This document shows positions 47,801 to 54,719 of a stretch of DNA of 64,000 nucleotides, in pieces (positions within the stretch are counted from its first letter, which is position 1; the number at the start of each line of letters is the position of its first letter). Origin of the DNA: Myxococcaceae bacterium. GTDB taxonomy: Bacteria > Myxococcota > Myxococcia > Myxococcales > Myxococcaceae. Under the pieces are notes generated by a model, which had not been told where the DNA came from, searched no databases, and saw only the letters and a program-made list of their open reading frames with translations. The position numbers were made by a program, and so were the translations under genes. The stretch lies in contig JAEUJQ010000092.1 of the NCBI GenBank assembly GCA_016793095.1, forward strand, positions 98,503-162,502, read 5' to 3'.

Positions 47801-48582
47801 AGGGCCTGTTGTCGACGATCGTGCTCGAGATGGGCGCCTCGTCGCGCATGTGCGCGATGCTGAAGCCGGGCGAGCGCGTGGTGCTGATGGGGCCGACCGG
47901 GGCGCCGACCGAGATCCCCCACGGCAAGAAGGAGACGGTGCTGCTCGCCGGCGGAGGCCTCGGCAACGCGGTGCTCTTCTCCATCGGGCAGGCGCTCAAG
48001 GCCGCCGGCTGCCGCGTGTTGTACTTCGCGGGCTTCCGGAAGGCGGACGACGTCTACAAGCTCGACGAGCTCGAGCGGGCCGCCGATCAGGTGGTGTGGG
48101 CGGTCGACGCGCTGCCTGCGCTCACGCCGCGCCGCCCCCAGGATCGCGCCTTCGTGGGCAACATCGTGCAGGCGATGCTGGCGTACGCCGAGGGCCGCCT
48201 CGAGACGACGGCGTTCTCGTTCGGCGACGTCGATCGCATCATCGCTATCGGCTCCGATCGCATGATGAAAGCGGTGAAGGAGGCGAGACACGGCGTGCTG
48301 AAGCCGTTCCTCAAGGCCGAACACTGCGCCATCGGCAGCATCAACTCGCCGATGCAGTGCATGATGAAGGAGATCTGCGCCCAGTGCCTGCAGCGGCACC
48401 TTGACCCGCGCACCGGCAAGGAGTCGTTCGTCTTCTCGTGCTTCAACCAGGACCAGTCGCTCGACCACGTGGACTTCACGCACCTCGACGCGCGGCTGCG
48501 CGCGAACTCGGTGCTCGAGAAGCAGGCCGACCTGCTCCTCAGACACCTGGTGAAGCAACAGCCCGGGCTCGTGCGGGTGTAG
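44860..48582 (+). CDS. Fused NfnB/GltD-like and NfnA/PyrK-like iron-sulfur flavoprotein
   Basis: 1240 residues. Residues 1-295: helical, unrecognised domain. About 300-395: ferredoxin-like Cys region (C304, C307, C315, C343, C375, C383, C386, C390). About 440-860: GltD/NfnB-type module with FAD motif VLVVGLGPAGYTLSHYL (about 445) and a second nucleotide fold VVIGGGLTAVDTATELL (about 625). About 895-1130: ferredoxin-NADP reductase-like module (EPGQFYRLQNF, LAGGGLGNAVLFSIG), ending in a PyrK-like cluster (CMMKEICAQC and a later Cys). This unites both halves of an NfnAB-type transhydrogenase, which in anaerobes couples NADH, NADPH and ferredoxin; the real substrates here are unknown. Confidence 0.82.
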   Translation: MLSLGIDGFTFADLHRAQGLARLYARFLLELRAASPDLSQRYEVYRNAMATGVPRGGLAAPQESDLLIELAAFTSRFLGRLFRLEKELERLSAGLENELALFDFKREFVTRRVFKKGAVDRPTAAELPALDARMALLLKLGFGADLPPVSGGHLHGGPDHERTLAEAVTTLLNVERHFGGHKHSEAVAARWGTLREVLLSSAEGKAAFGSTLVGDDLTQVRGLLALADRWTFARASFTHTFHGWSTIAQPKPLIPDKLVATHRPDPSRPEVLEGPPDELRRRDGFTLTDRRFSVREVMSEVDYCVLCHEREKDSCSRGFKEREPAPAGGTYKQNALGIPLTGCPLEEHISELHVLKGRGDSLGALAMVMLDNPMCPGTGHRICNDCMKACIFQKQEPVNIPQIETSVLTDVLALPYGFELYGLLTRFNPLNVKRPFAAPANGKNVLVVGLGPAGYTLSHYLLNEGFTVAGVDGLKIEHFPDELTGRAGSPLEPIRDWKAFASELDVRVLEGFGGVSEYGITVRWDKSFLTLIHLTLARREGFRAYGGVRFGGTLTVEDAWTLGVDHIALAAGAGKPTIVPMKNNLPRGMRAASDFLMALQLTGAFKRDSLANLQVRLPAVVIGGGLTAVDTATELLAYYPVQVEKVLTRHETLVASLGEEALFTPFTPEEAGVYREFLEHGREVRAERQRAAAAREAPDFVKLVRSWGGVSMCYRRGLTEAPAYRLNHEEVVKALEEGIRIIERANPVEALTDEHGAVRALTVERMALIDGKLKGTGTFDELPARTVCFAAGTHPNVTVERERPGHFVLDDDGFFRPHVVDESGRLRAVESHDDLGRDAGSFTSYEKDGRFITFYGDNHPTYAGNVVKAMASAKDGYPRVVKLFERELSALRDDQQPARDAARATFFASLDERLLATVVAVNRLTPTIVEVVVRAPFAAKHFEPGQFYRLQNFERTAPVVDGVRLTMEGLALTGAWVDKDKGLLSTIVLEMGASSRMCAMLKPGERVVLMGPTGAPTEIPHGKKETVLLAGGGLGNAVLFSIGQALKAAGCRVLYFAGFRKADDVYKLDELERAADQVVWAVDALPALTPRRPQDRAFVGNIVQAMLAYAEGRLETTAFSFGDVDRIIAIGSDRMMKAVKEARHGVLKPFLKAEHCAIGSINSPMQCMMKEICAQCLQRHLDPRTGKESFVFSCFNQDQSLDHVDFTHLDARLRANSVLEKQADLLLRHLVKQQPGLVRV

Positions 48583-48591
48583 CGGACTGCG

Positions 48592-49032
48592 TCAGCGCTT
48601 GCGCCGCGTCGCCCGCTCGGCGAGGCGCTTCTTCAGCGCCGCCCGGCAACGGGTGCGGTCGTCGTAGTAGGTCGAGAAGCGCGACAGGTCGCCGTCGAGG
48701 TGCGCGAGGGCGATGGCGCGCACTTCCCAGCAGACGTCGTCGCCGCAGTCCGGCACGTCGAGGGCGTCCCACCACACCTCGGTCAGCGCCGGGTCCATCG
48801 AGTCCTGCAGCACCTCGATGAGGTGCGTCTTCTCGCGCCAGGACTTCGTCGCAGCGTACGCCTTCGCGAGGTGCAGCACGTCTTCAGGTTTGACGTGGTC
48901 CCGTTCGGACTCGGTGTCCACCGTGCCGGCCGTCACCTTCGCCAGCAGCTGATCCACCCAGGGCCGACGGACGCCGGCATCGGGTGGAGCGCCACCCTCA
49001 GTCACGAGCAGCGCCAGGAGCAGAGCGTTCAC
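48592..49032 (-). CDS. Small hypothetical, possibly exported protein
   Basis: 146 residues from GTG 49032. A very short hydrophobic start (MNALLLALLVTEGGAPPDAG) may be a signal peptide; the mature part is helical and charged, with two cysteines (VPDCGDDVCWEV) that could form a disulfide. HEAT-like spacing (SWREKTHLIEVLQDSMDPALTEVWWDALD) is suggestive. Family unknown. The 3' end is 9 nt from the end of the convergent flavoprotein gene. Confidence 0.6.
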   Translation of the reverse strand: MNALLLALLVTEGGAPPDAGVRRPWVDQLLAKVTAGTVDTESERDHVKPEDVLHLAKAYAATKSWREKTHLIEVLQDSMDPALTEVWWDALDVPDCGDDVCWEVRAIALAHLDGDLSRFSTYYDDRTRCRAALKKRLAERATRRKR

Positions 49033-49133
49033 GTGGGGGAGCTTGCGCGATCTCGCCGCGCCGGTGAAGTCCGCGAAACCGCGACGGAGAGAGCGCGGGG
49101 TGAATCAGCGGCGGCGCGCGCCGTCTCAAGGCC

Positions 49134-50570
49134 GTGCTCCGCCTGGCGTTGCCGCTCCTCCTGCTGACGAGCGCCTGCACGCTCAAGCAGGCGAAGCTCG
49201 AGCCCGCCCGCGAGCGCCTGGGTCAACACGCAGCGGACACCCGGTGCGGCCCCGTGGGCATTCGCCGCGCCGCGCTGGGCAGCCGCTGGGGCGAGTTCGT
49301 GAGGGTGAAGGTGACGACGCCCTCCACGCTGACCGGGGACGCGCGGCTTCACGTCGGCGGCCGCGCCCAGCCGCTCAAGCCCTTCGTCATCATCGAAGAC
49401 GGGGTGGTGGCCGAGGCGGCGTGGCCGAACGAGCGGCTCAGCGTGCCGGCGGGCCTGGCGAAGGGCACCGTCATCGATCTCACGCTGACGGGCCTGCGCA
49501 CGCCGCTTGGCCGCTGCGACGAGGTGGCCTTCAGCGTCGAGCAGGGCTCGTTCCGCCCGAGCGTGGACGAAGCCGAGTGGATCGCCCAGCTCGAGGCGCG
49601 CGGCGGTGCGGACGTCGAGGCGTGGCGGGCCCAGCAGCGCGCGGCGAAGGCACCCCGCCCCCCGCCGATGCCGCCGCTCGAACCAGCGCGCCCCGCCCTG
49701 CCCTCGAATGAACGGGAGTGGGCGGCGTGGCGCGGCGAGGAGGCCTCAGGCGGCGAGGCCGATGCGTGGGCCCAGTGGCCCTTGTCGAGGTCGGTCGCCT
49801 CGACGGCGGTCGGCTCTCCGCTGTCGAAGGGCGCGTGGGTCGTCTTCATGAGCCAGCCCGTCGAGCGGCGCGCTCCGGCGGCCCTCGTCGCCCAGCAGGT
49901 CCTGCTGCCGGCCCCGCGGAGCCCCGAGGCGATGGCCGCGCTGATGGACCGCGTCCGCGCCGAGGTGGGCTCTGACGACGCGGCGGCGCTGACGCTCTTC
50001 GCAGGGGTGCCGGCGGCACGGGTGGCGATGACGCGCGCCGGGCCCGACGCGCCGCTGACGTCCCTCGCCGCGCACCTGCCGCTCACGCACCGCCCCGCGC
50101 TCGAGCCCGCCGCTGCCACCCTGCAGCTCGCGACCGCCTTCGCGCTCGAGTGGCCCATCCTCGCGTCGGGGCGTGTGTCGTCCGGTTTCGGCCCACGCAT
50201 TCACCCGACGCTGGGCGGCCGGCGCCTCCATACCGGCATTGATCTACCCGTGCCCGAGGGCACGCTGATCGTGGCGACGGGCAAGGGCGTCGTCGTGCGC
50301 GCGGCGGAGGACGCGGTCAACGGCCGCTACCTCGTCGTCGATCACGGCCACGGCGTGACGACCGCCTACCTGCACAACTCGCGGCTGCTGGTTGACGAGG
50401 GCCAGCTCGTCTCGACCGGTGACGTCATCGCCGAGTCGGGCAACACCGGGCGCAGCACCGGGCCGCACCTGCACTACCAGCTCGAGCTGTCCCGAGTGCC
50501 GGTGGACCCGCTGCTCTTCCGGGCGCCGGCGCCGGACCCGCCGAGGCTCGCGCTCACCGATGCGCCCTGA
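49134..50570 (+). CDS. M23-family peptidoglycan endopeptidase, lipoprotein
   Basis: 478 residues from GTG 49134. A lipoprotein-like signal (MLRLALPLLLLTSAC) anchors it to a membrane. A long central region (about 30-330) of beta and Pro/Ala-rich sequence precedes the M23 domain (about 350-465): RVSSGFGPRIHPTLGGRRLHTGID (first zinc His/Asp), VVDHGHGVTTAYLH and HLHYQLEL (zinc HxH). The metal ligands look complete, so it should cut peptide cross-links in cell wall peptidoglycan. Isolated gene, divergent from the small hypothetical upstream. Confidence 0.88.
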   Translation: MLRLALPLLLLTSACTLKQAKLEPARERLGQHAADTRCGPVGIRRAALGSRWGEFVRVKVTTPSTLTGDARLHVGGRAQPLKPFVIIEDGVVAEAAWPNERLSVPAGLAKGTVIDLTLTGLRTPLGRCDEVAFSVEQGSFRPSVDEAEWIAQLEARGGADVEAWRAQQRAAKAPRPPPMPPLEPARPALPSNEREWAAWRGEEASGGEADAWAQWPLSRSVASTAVGSPLSKGAWVVFMSQPVERRAPAALVAQQVLLPAPRSPEAMAALMDRVRAEVGSDDAAALTLFAGVPAARVAMTRAGPDAPLTSLAAHLPLTHRPALEPAAATLQLATAFALEWPILASGRVSSGFGPRIHPTLGGRRLHTGIDLPVPEGTLIVATGKGVVVRAAEDAVNGRYLVVDHGHGVTTAYLHNSRLLVDEGQLVSTGDVIAESGNTGRSTGPHLHYQLELSRVPVDPLLFRAPAPDPPRLALTDAP

Positions 50571-50689
50571 GAGCTCCTGCTTCTTCTTCCTCGCCGCGGA
50601 CTCGCACCCCCAGCTCGGGCTCCAGCGTCTCTCGAGCTGTCCCGCAATCCGGTGGGGACGCGCTGCCCTCCCGCATCCCCTGCCCTGAG

Positions 50690-51166
50690 CTACGGCTTCT
50701 TCTTCGCCCGGTACTCGACCGTGGTGGCCTTGAACGTCACCACCACGTCGGGGCCCAGCTTCTCGATGGTGACTGCCTCGGGCACGAGCCCGCGAAGCTC
50801 CCGCATCGGCGGGGGCATGCCGGCAGGCGGCGCCGGCTTCGGCTCGACCTCGACCACCACGGTCTTCTTCGACTCGGCCTGCCCCCAGACGAGGTGCAGC
50901 ACGCCCTTCGTGTCGGTGGCCAGCGCGGGCTCACGGGGGACGAGGTCGTCGCGGTCGGGCTCGTGCCAGGCGCCGAGCTTCACGTTCTTCATGCCCGGCT
51001 TCGTCACCTGCGCGTCGAAGGCGAGCTCGAGCTCGACGCGGGTGAGCTTCTGGCGCTTCAGCAGCGCCGCGAGCGCGGCCTCGTACGACGCGCGGTTCTC
51101 GGCGGCGATGGCCTTGAGATCGGGAGCGGTCTGCGTCACCACGAGCGAGGCGAGGAGCGTGAGCAT
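50690..51166 (-). CDS. Hypothetical protein
   Basis: 158 residues. The N-terminus (MLTLLASLVVTQTAP) may be a weak signal peptide. The body is beta-like with VELELAFDAQVTKPGMKNV and VTIEKLGPDVVVTFKATTVEYRAKKKP at the C-terminus, and a Pro-rich hinge. No family recognised. Last gene of the minus-strand group beginning at pfkB; 19 nt from the DUF985 gene. Downstream (50571-50689) no terminator hairpin was noticed. Confidence 0.6.
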   Translation of the reverse strand: MLTLLASLVVTQTAPDLKAIAAENRASYEAALAALLKRQKLTRVELELAFDAQVTKPGMKNVKLGAWHEPDRDDLVPREPALATDTKGVLHLVWGQAESKKTVVVEVEPKPAPPAGMPPPMRELRGLVPEAVTIEKLGPDVVVTFKATTVEYRAKKKP

Positions 51167-51185
51167 GCGGTGCAGTCTGCCACGA

Positions 51186-51605
51186 TCAGCCCGGAGACCA
51201 GCCAGGCGGCGCCAGCTCGAAGCCCTTGAACTCGAAGCCCGGCGCGACGGTGCAGCTCACGAGGGTCCAGTCCCCCAGCGTGCGCGCTGCCTGCCAGGCG
51301 CCCCGCGGCACCACCACCTGCGGGCGCTCTCCTTCGAGCAGCGCAGGGCCCAGGCGCACGGCGCGGCTCGTCCTGCCGTCCTCCGAGAGGCCCAGCTCGA
51401 GCGGCGCGCCTGCGTGAAAGAGCCACACCTCCACCGCGTCGACGCGGTGCCAGTGCGACCGCTCTCCCGCGCGGAGCAGGAAGTAGATGGCCGTCGAGTG
51501 GGCCCGGCCGCCGGCGCCCTGCGCGTCCCTGAAGGTCTCGACGTACCAGCCACCCTCGGGGTGCCGCGTGAGGCCCAGCTCGTGAATGATCTCGTCCGCC
51601 GTCAC
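51186..51605 (-). CDS. DUF985-family cupin
   Basis: 139 residues from GTG 51605, 1 nt after the stop of the lipoprotein gene. DUF985 pattern is clear: LGLTRHPEGGWYVETFRD, STAIYFLLRAGERSHWHRVDAVEVWLFHAGAPL and a C-terminal TVAPGFEFKGFELA. The HWHR and later residues suggest a small-molecule or metal-binding cupin; the function of the family is not established. Confidence 0.88.
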   Translation of the reverse strand: MTADEIIHELGLTRHPEGGWYVETFRDAQGAGGRAHSTAIYFLLRAGERSHWHRVDAVEVWLFHAGAPLELGLSEDGRTSRAVRLGPALLEGERPQVVVPRGAWQAARTLGDWTLVSCTVAPGFEFKGFELAPPGWSPG

Positions 51606-51606
51606 C

Positions 51607-52179
51607 TCAGCCTCCGCAGTCCGCCGCGCAGCTGCCCTCGCACAGGGGACGGAAGGTGTCGGCGCCGGCCGCGCCCACCGGCCCGTTCTCGCGGGTCTGG
51701 GCCCACGCCTCGACCGTCAGCGTGTCGCCCACCAGGCTGACGCCGACCGGTGTCGGGCAGAGCACCACGCGCTGCGACCACTCAGCGTCCTGGCCCGCGT
51801 CCGAGCGCCCGAAGCGCACCGGCTGCACCGCCGAGCCGAGCAGCCGGCCGTCGCTCTTCGTGATGCGGGCGGTGACGATGAGCTCGTCGACGAGGGGCGC
51901 GCCGGTCAACCGGTAGGTGAGGAAGACATGTCGGCCGCCGCCTCCTTGTGGACCGGTCGCCAGCCGCACGCCGCCGTCGAGGGGCGCGAAGGCGTCGCCT
52001 CCGAACTCGCCGGCGGTGCCGATGAAGAGCAGCCCGCCGTCCCAGATGGGCGCGCCCGAGGGGATCGGCACCGACGTCACCTCGTTGGGCCGCGGCGTGG
52101 GCATGGGCGTGGGCTGAATGCAGCACCCTGCGAGCACCAGCGACGACCAGACCGACAACGCCCGCGTCAGCGCCGCCAT
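51607..52179 (-). CDS. Putative lipoprotein
   Basis: 190 residues. A good lipobox LVLAGC (Cys about 19) after a short hydrophobic stretch. The mature protein has a Pro-rich linker (QPTPMPTPRPNEV) and a beta-rich domain ending with a cysteine-rich tail (LCEGSCAADCGG), probably disulfide-bonded. Function unknown. The ATG overlaps the end of the PfkB gene by 13 nt, so it is co-transcribed. Confidence 0.7.
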   Translation of the reverse strand: MAALTRALSVWSSLVLAGCCIQPTPMPTPRPNEVTSVPIPSGAPIWDGGLLFIGTAGEFGGDAFAPLDGGVRLATGPQGGGGRHVFLTYRLTGAPLVDELIVTARITKSDGRLLGSAVQPVRFGRSDAGQDAEWSQRVVLCPTPVGVSLVGDTLTVEAWAQTRENGPVGAAGADTFRPLCEGSCAADCGG

Positions 52180-53144
52180 CGCGTCAGCTCCTTCCGTCGG
52201 GGCAGGCCGGCCACCGCCCCCAGCTTCGTCACCGCGTGCGCCCCCACGACGCAGCCGAGCCGCGCCATCGCCTCGACGTCGTCCATCGGCAGGCGCTCGA
52301 GGGCGTGCCGGGTCGCCGCAAGCCGGGACAGCTCGGCGAGCAGGCCCGAGGTGAAGCCGTCACCAGCGCCGGTGGTGTCGACGACCTTCACCCGGGGCGC
52401 CGGCACGCGCCGCGTCTGGCCCCCGAAGCGGAAGGCTGCGCCCGCCGCGCCGCAGGTCACCACCGCCAGCGCGACGCCGCGGGCCTCGAGCCGGCCGAGC
52501 GCCTCGTCGACGTCCTTCGTCCCGGTGACGAAGTGGATCTCTTCGTCCGACAGCTTCACGACCGCCAGCATGGGGATCAGCTCGTCGAGCAGCCCGCGCA
52601 GCACGTCGGGGTCTGGCCAGAGGTGCAGCCGCAGGTTCGGGTCCGACGAGGTGATGCGGCCCGCCTGGAACGAGCGGCGCACGGCCGCCTTCACCGCCGC
52701 GCGGGCCTTCGGCTGGAGCAGCGAGTTGGTGCCGACGTGCAGCACGCGCGCGCGGGCGATCGCCATCGCAGCGCCCGAGGTGTCCCTCGCGTCGAGGAAC
52801 GTCTCGGCCGCCCGCGTGCGGTAGAAGGTGAAGCTGCGCTCGCCGCTGCGGGTGAGCGAGAGGAACGCGAGGCCCGTTCTGCCCTCGTGGGTGTGCCGAA
52901 GGAACGACGTGTCCACGCCCTCGCGCTCGAGCCCCTGCCGCAGGAAGTAGCCGAACTCGTCGTCGCCGGTGACCCCCACCAGCGCGCTCTCCCCTCCGAG
53001 CCGTGAGACGCCCACCGTCACGTTCGCCGGCGCCCCGCCGAGGCACGGCGTCCATCGGGCCACGTCGCGCACCTTCTGCCCACGGCGGTCGGGCAGGAAG
53101 TCGACCAGCGCCTCGCCGAGGCAGATGACGTCGTGGCCGCTCAT
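52167..53144 (-). CDS. PfkB-family sugar kinase (fructokinase-like)
   Basis: 325 residues from ATG 53144. PfkB blocks: GGAPANVTVGVSRLGG near 36-51 and the C-terminal DTTGAGDGFTSGLLAEL with the catalytic Asp. Substrate is probably fructose or a related sugar; not provable here. The start codon and first codons (MSGHDVICLGEALVD) are the template-like end of the tandem repeat array just upstream: the ATG overlaps the TGA of the last mini-ORF in that array. Translation may therefore be coupled to the repeats. Confidence 0.88.
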   Translation of the reverse strand: MSGHDVICLGEALVDFLPDRRGQKVRDVARWTPCLGGAPANVTVGVSRLGGESALVGVTGDDEFGYFLRQGLEREGVDTSFLRHTHEGRTGLAFLSLTRSGERSFTFYRTRAAETFLDARDTSGAAMAIARARVLHVGTNSLLQPKARAAVKAAVRRSFQAGRITSSDPNLRLHLWPDPDVLRGLLDELIPMLAVVKLSDEEIHFVTGTKDVDEALGRLEARGVALAVVTCGAAGAAFRFGGQTRRVPAPRVKVVDTTGAGDGFTSGLLAELSRLAATRHALERLPMDDVEAMARLGCVVGAHAVTKLGAVAGLPRRKELTRWRR

Positions 53145-53530
53145 CCGACACCGGCCTGTTCCACGAGGTCCAGGGCCCCGGGCCCGCTGCGGACGAGCGC
53201 CTCGCAGCTGACGTCGCGGCCGCTCATCCGACACCGGCCTGCTCCACGAGGTCCAGGGCCCCGGGCCCGCAGCGGACGAGCGCCTCGGAGCTGACGTCGC
53301 GGCCGCTCATCCGACACCGGCCTGTTCCACGAGGTCCACAGCCTCGGGCCCGCAGCCGACGAACGCTCGCAGCTGACGTCGTGGCCGCTCATCGACACCG
53401 TGTTCCGCGAGGTCCACAGCCTCGGGCCCGCAGCCGACGAACGCTCGCAGCTGACGTCGTGGCCGCTCATCGACACCGTGTTCCACGAGGTCCACAGCCT
53501 CGGGCCCGCAGCCGACGAACGCTCGCCGAT
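53127..53530. repeat. Five tandem 78-83 bp repeats between recO and pfkB
   Basis: Direct repeats at 53127-53209, 53210-53292 (83 bp each), 53293-53374 (82 bp), 53375-53452 and 53453-53530 (78 bp each); a sixth, diverged copy is the 3' end of recO (53531-53580). On the minus strand each unit begins like pfkB (ATGAGCGGCC.CGACGTC) and ends like recO's last codons and stop (VEQAGVG-stop against VEQVGAD-stop), so the unit looks like a copied recO-pfkB junction. Units 1 and 2 encode complete 28-residue mini-ORFs (53310-53224 and 53227-53141) whose stops overlap the next ATG (ATGA); the last hands over to pfkB. Confidence 0.9.
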
Positions 53531-53544
53531 GACGTCATGGCCGC

Positions 53545-54282
53545 TCAATCCGCGCCCACCTGTTCCATGAAGTCCACCGACTTGAGCTTGCGGCCGAGGT
53601 GATGCGCGATGAAGACGTTCAGCACCTGGCGCGCGCGGGCCCGCACCTCGGGCTGCATGGGCGTTCGTTCTCCCGCCTGCAGCCGCGCCAGCGCTTCCAC
53701 CACCTCGGAGGACACCGGGAAGCCGCGGGGCGCGCGGGGGGCACAGGCGAGACAGACGACGCCTCCCTGCTCGGCATCGAAGCGGGGCCGGTCGCCCGTT
53801 GGTTGGCCGCACAACGCGCACGGCGTGAAGCTGGGCATGAAGCCGGCCTGAGCGAGGGCGTCGAGCTCGAAGAGCAGCAACGACGTGGGCCCCGCCTCCT
53901 TCGCGTCCAGCTTCACCAGGTAGTCACGCAGCCCGTCGAAGAGCGCGGTGTGCGGCTCGTGATCTCGGGTCAGCTCGCGGATCAGCTCGAGGCAATACAG
54001 CAGGCGCGCGATGCGCGGCAGATCGTCGCGCAGGCGGTGGAAGCTCTGCACGATGTCCACCCCGTCGAGGCGCAGCGTCTCGCCTCGGCGCTCGGCCAGG
54101 CGGGCCTTGAGGTGCGTCCCCGCCTCGAGCGCGCCCGCGAACCGCCGCTTCGACTTGCGCGCCCCGGCAGCGAAGGCCGACAGGCGGCCGCGCTCACGAG
54201 TGAAGAGGGTCACGATGCGGTCGGCCTCGCCATAGTCGACGCTCGAGAGCACCAGCGCCTCGGCGACGATGGGCGTGCTCAC
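53545..54282 (-). CDS. recO: DNA repair protein RecO
   Basis: 245 residues from GTG 54282, which overlaps the stop of the RodZ-like gene (GTGA); the upstream in-frame start is less likely. N-terminal OB fold (VAEALVLSSVDYGEADRIVTLFTRERGRL), then the helical domain, and a zinc site CALC...CLAC (about 175-200). RecO loads RecA onto gapped ssDNA with RecR. The C-terminus (SVDFMEQVGAD) is the apparent source of one half of the adjacent tandem repeat. Confidence 0.93.
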   Translation of the reverse strand: MSTPIVAEALVLSSVDYGEADRIVTLFTRERGRLSAFAAGARKSKRRFAGALEAGTHLKARLAERRGETLRLDGVDIVQSFHRLRDDLPRIARLLYCLELIRELTRDHEPHTALFDGLRDYLVKLDAKEAGPTSLLLFELDALAQAGFMPSFTPCALCGQPTGDRPRFDAEQGGVVCLACAPRAPRGFPVSSEVVEALARLQAGERTPMQPEVRARARQVLNVFIAHHLGRKLKSVDFMEQVGAD

Positions 54283-54716
54283 CGCACGCTCCACGAGACG
54301 CGCTCGACGAAGCGCCACACGAGCGACAGCCACCCCGACACGGCGCCCGCCAGCAGCAGAGCGCTCCCGAGCGCCACCACCGAGATCGCCCGCTCGCGTC
54401 GCGCGCGCTCGAGGGCCAGCGGATCGAACGCTTCACTCTTCGGGGCGTCTGGCAGGCCGTCGAAGCGGGCGAGCGTCTCGGCGACGGGCAGCCCCACGAC
54501 CCCCGCGTACGAGCGCACCGCGTTGACGACGAAGACCCGCTCGGGCCACTTCTCGGTCTCGCCTTCTTCGATGGCGCCCACCAGGCTCGAGGGCAGCCGG
54601 GTCGCGCGGACGACGTCGAGGCGCGACAACCCCCGCAGCTCGCGCTGAGCTGCCAGGTACCGTCCGAAGTCCTGGCGCGCCCGCTCGGCGGCCAGCGCCT
54701 CTTCGCCATCGGCCAC
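54279..54716 (-). CDS. RodZ-like membrane protein with HTH domain
   Basis: 145 residues. N-terminal Cro/C1-like HTH_25 helix-turn-helix (FGRYLAAQRELRGLSRLDVVRATRLPSSLVGAIEEG) of the RodZ type, followed by a WPERVFVVNAVRSYAGVVGL segment, a linker and one C-terminal membrane helix (about 112-133, ISVVALGSALLLAGAVSGWL). Shorter than true RodZ, which has a periplasmic domain. Starts 3 nt after the stop of the Tgl-like gene and overlaps recO. Confidence 0.8.
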   Translation of the reverse strand: MADGEEALAAERARQDFGRYLAAQRELRGLSRLDVVRATRLPSSLVGAIEEGETEKWPERVFVVNAVRSYAGVVGLPVAETLARFDGLPDAPKSEAFDPLALERARRERAISVVALGSALLLAGAVSGWLSLVWRFVERVSWSVR

Positions 54717-54719
54717 GAC

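Noticed and set aside
53127..53530. CRISPR array
   Set aside because: Repeats are contiguous 78-83 bp units without unique spacers; the unit is made of recO/pfkB coding ends.
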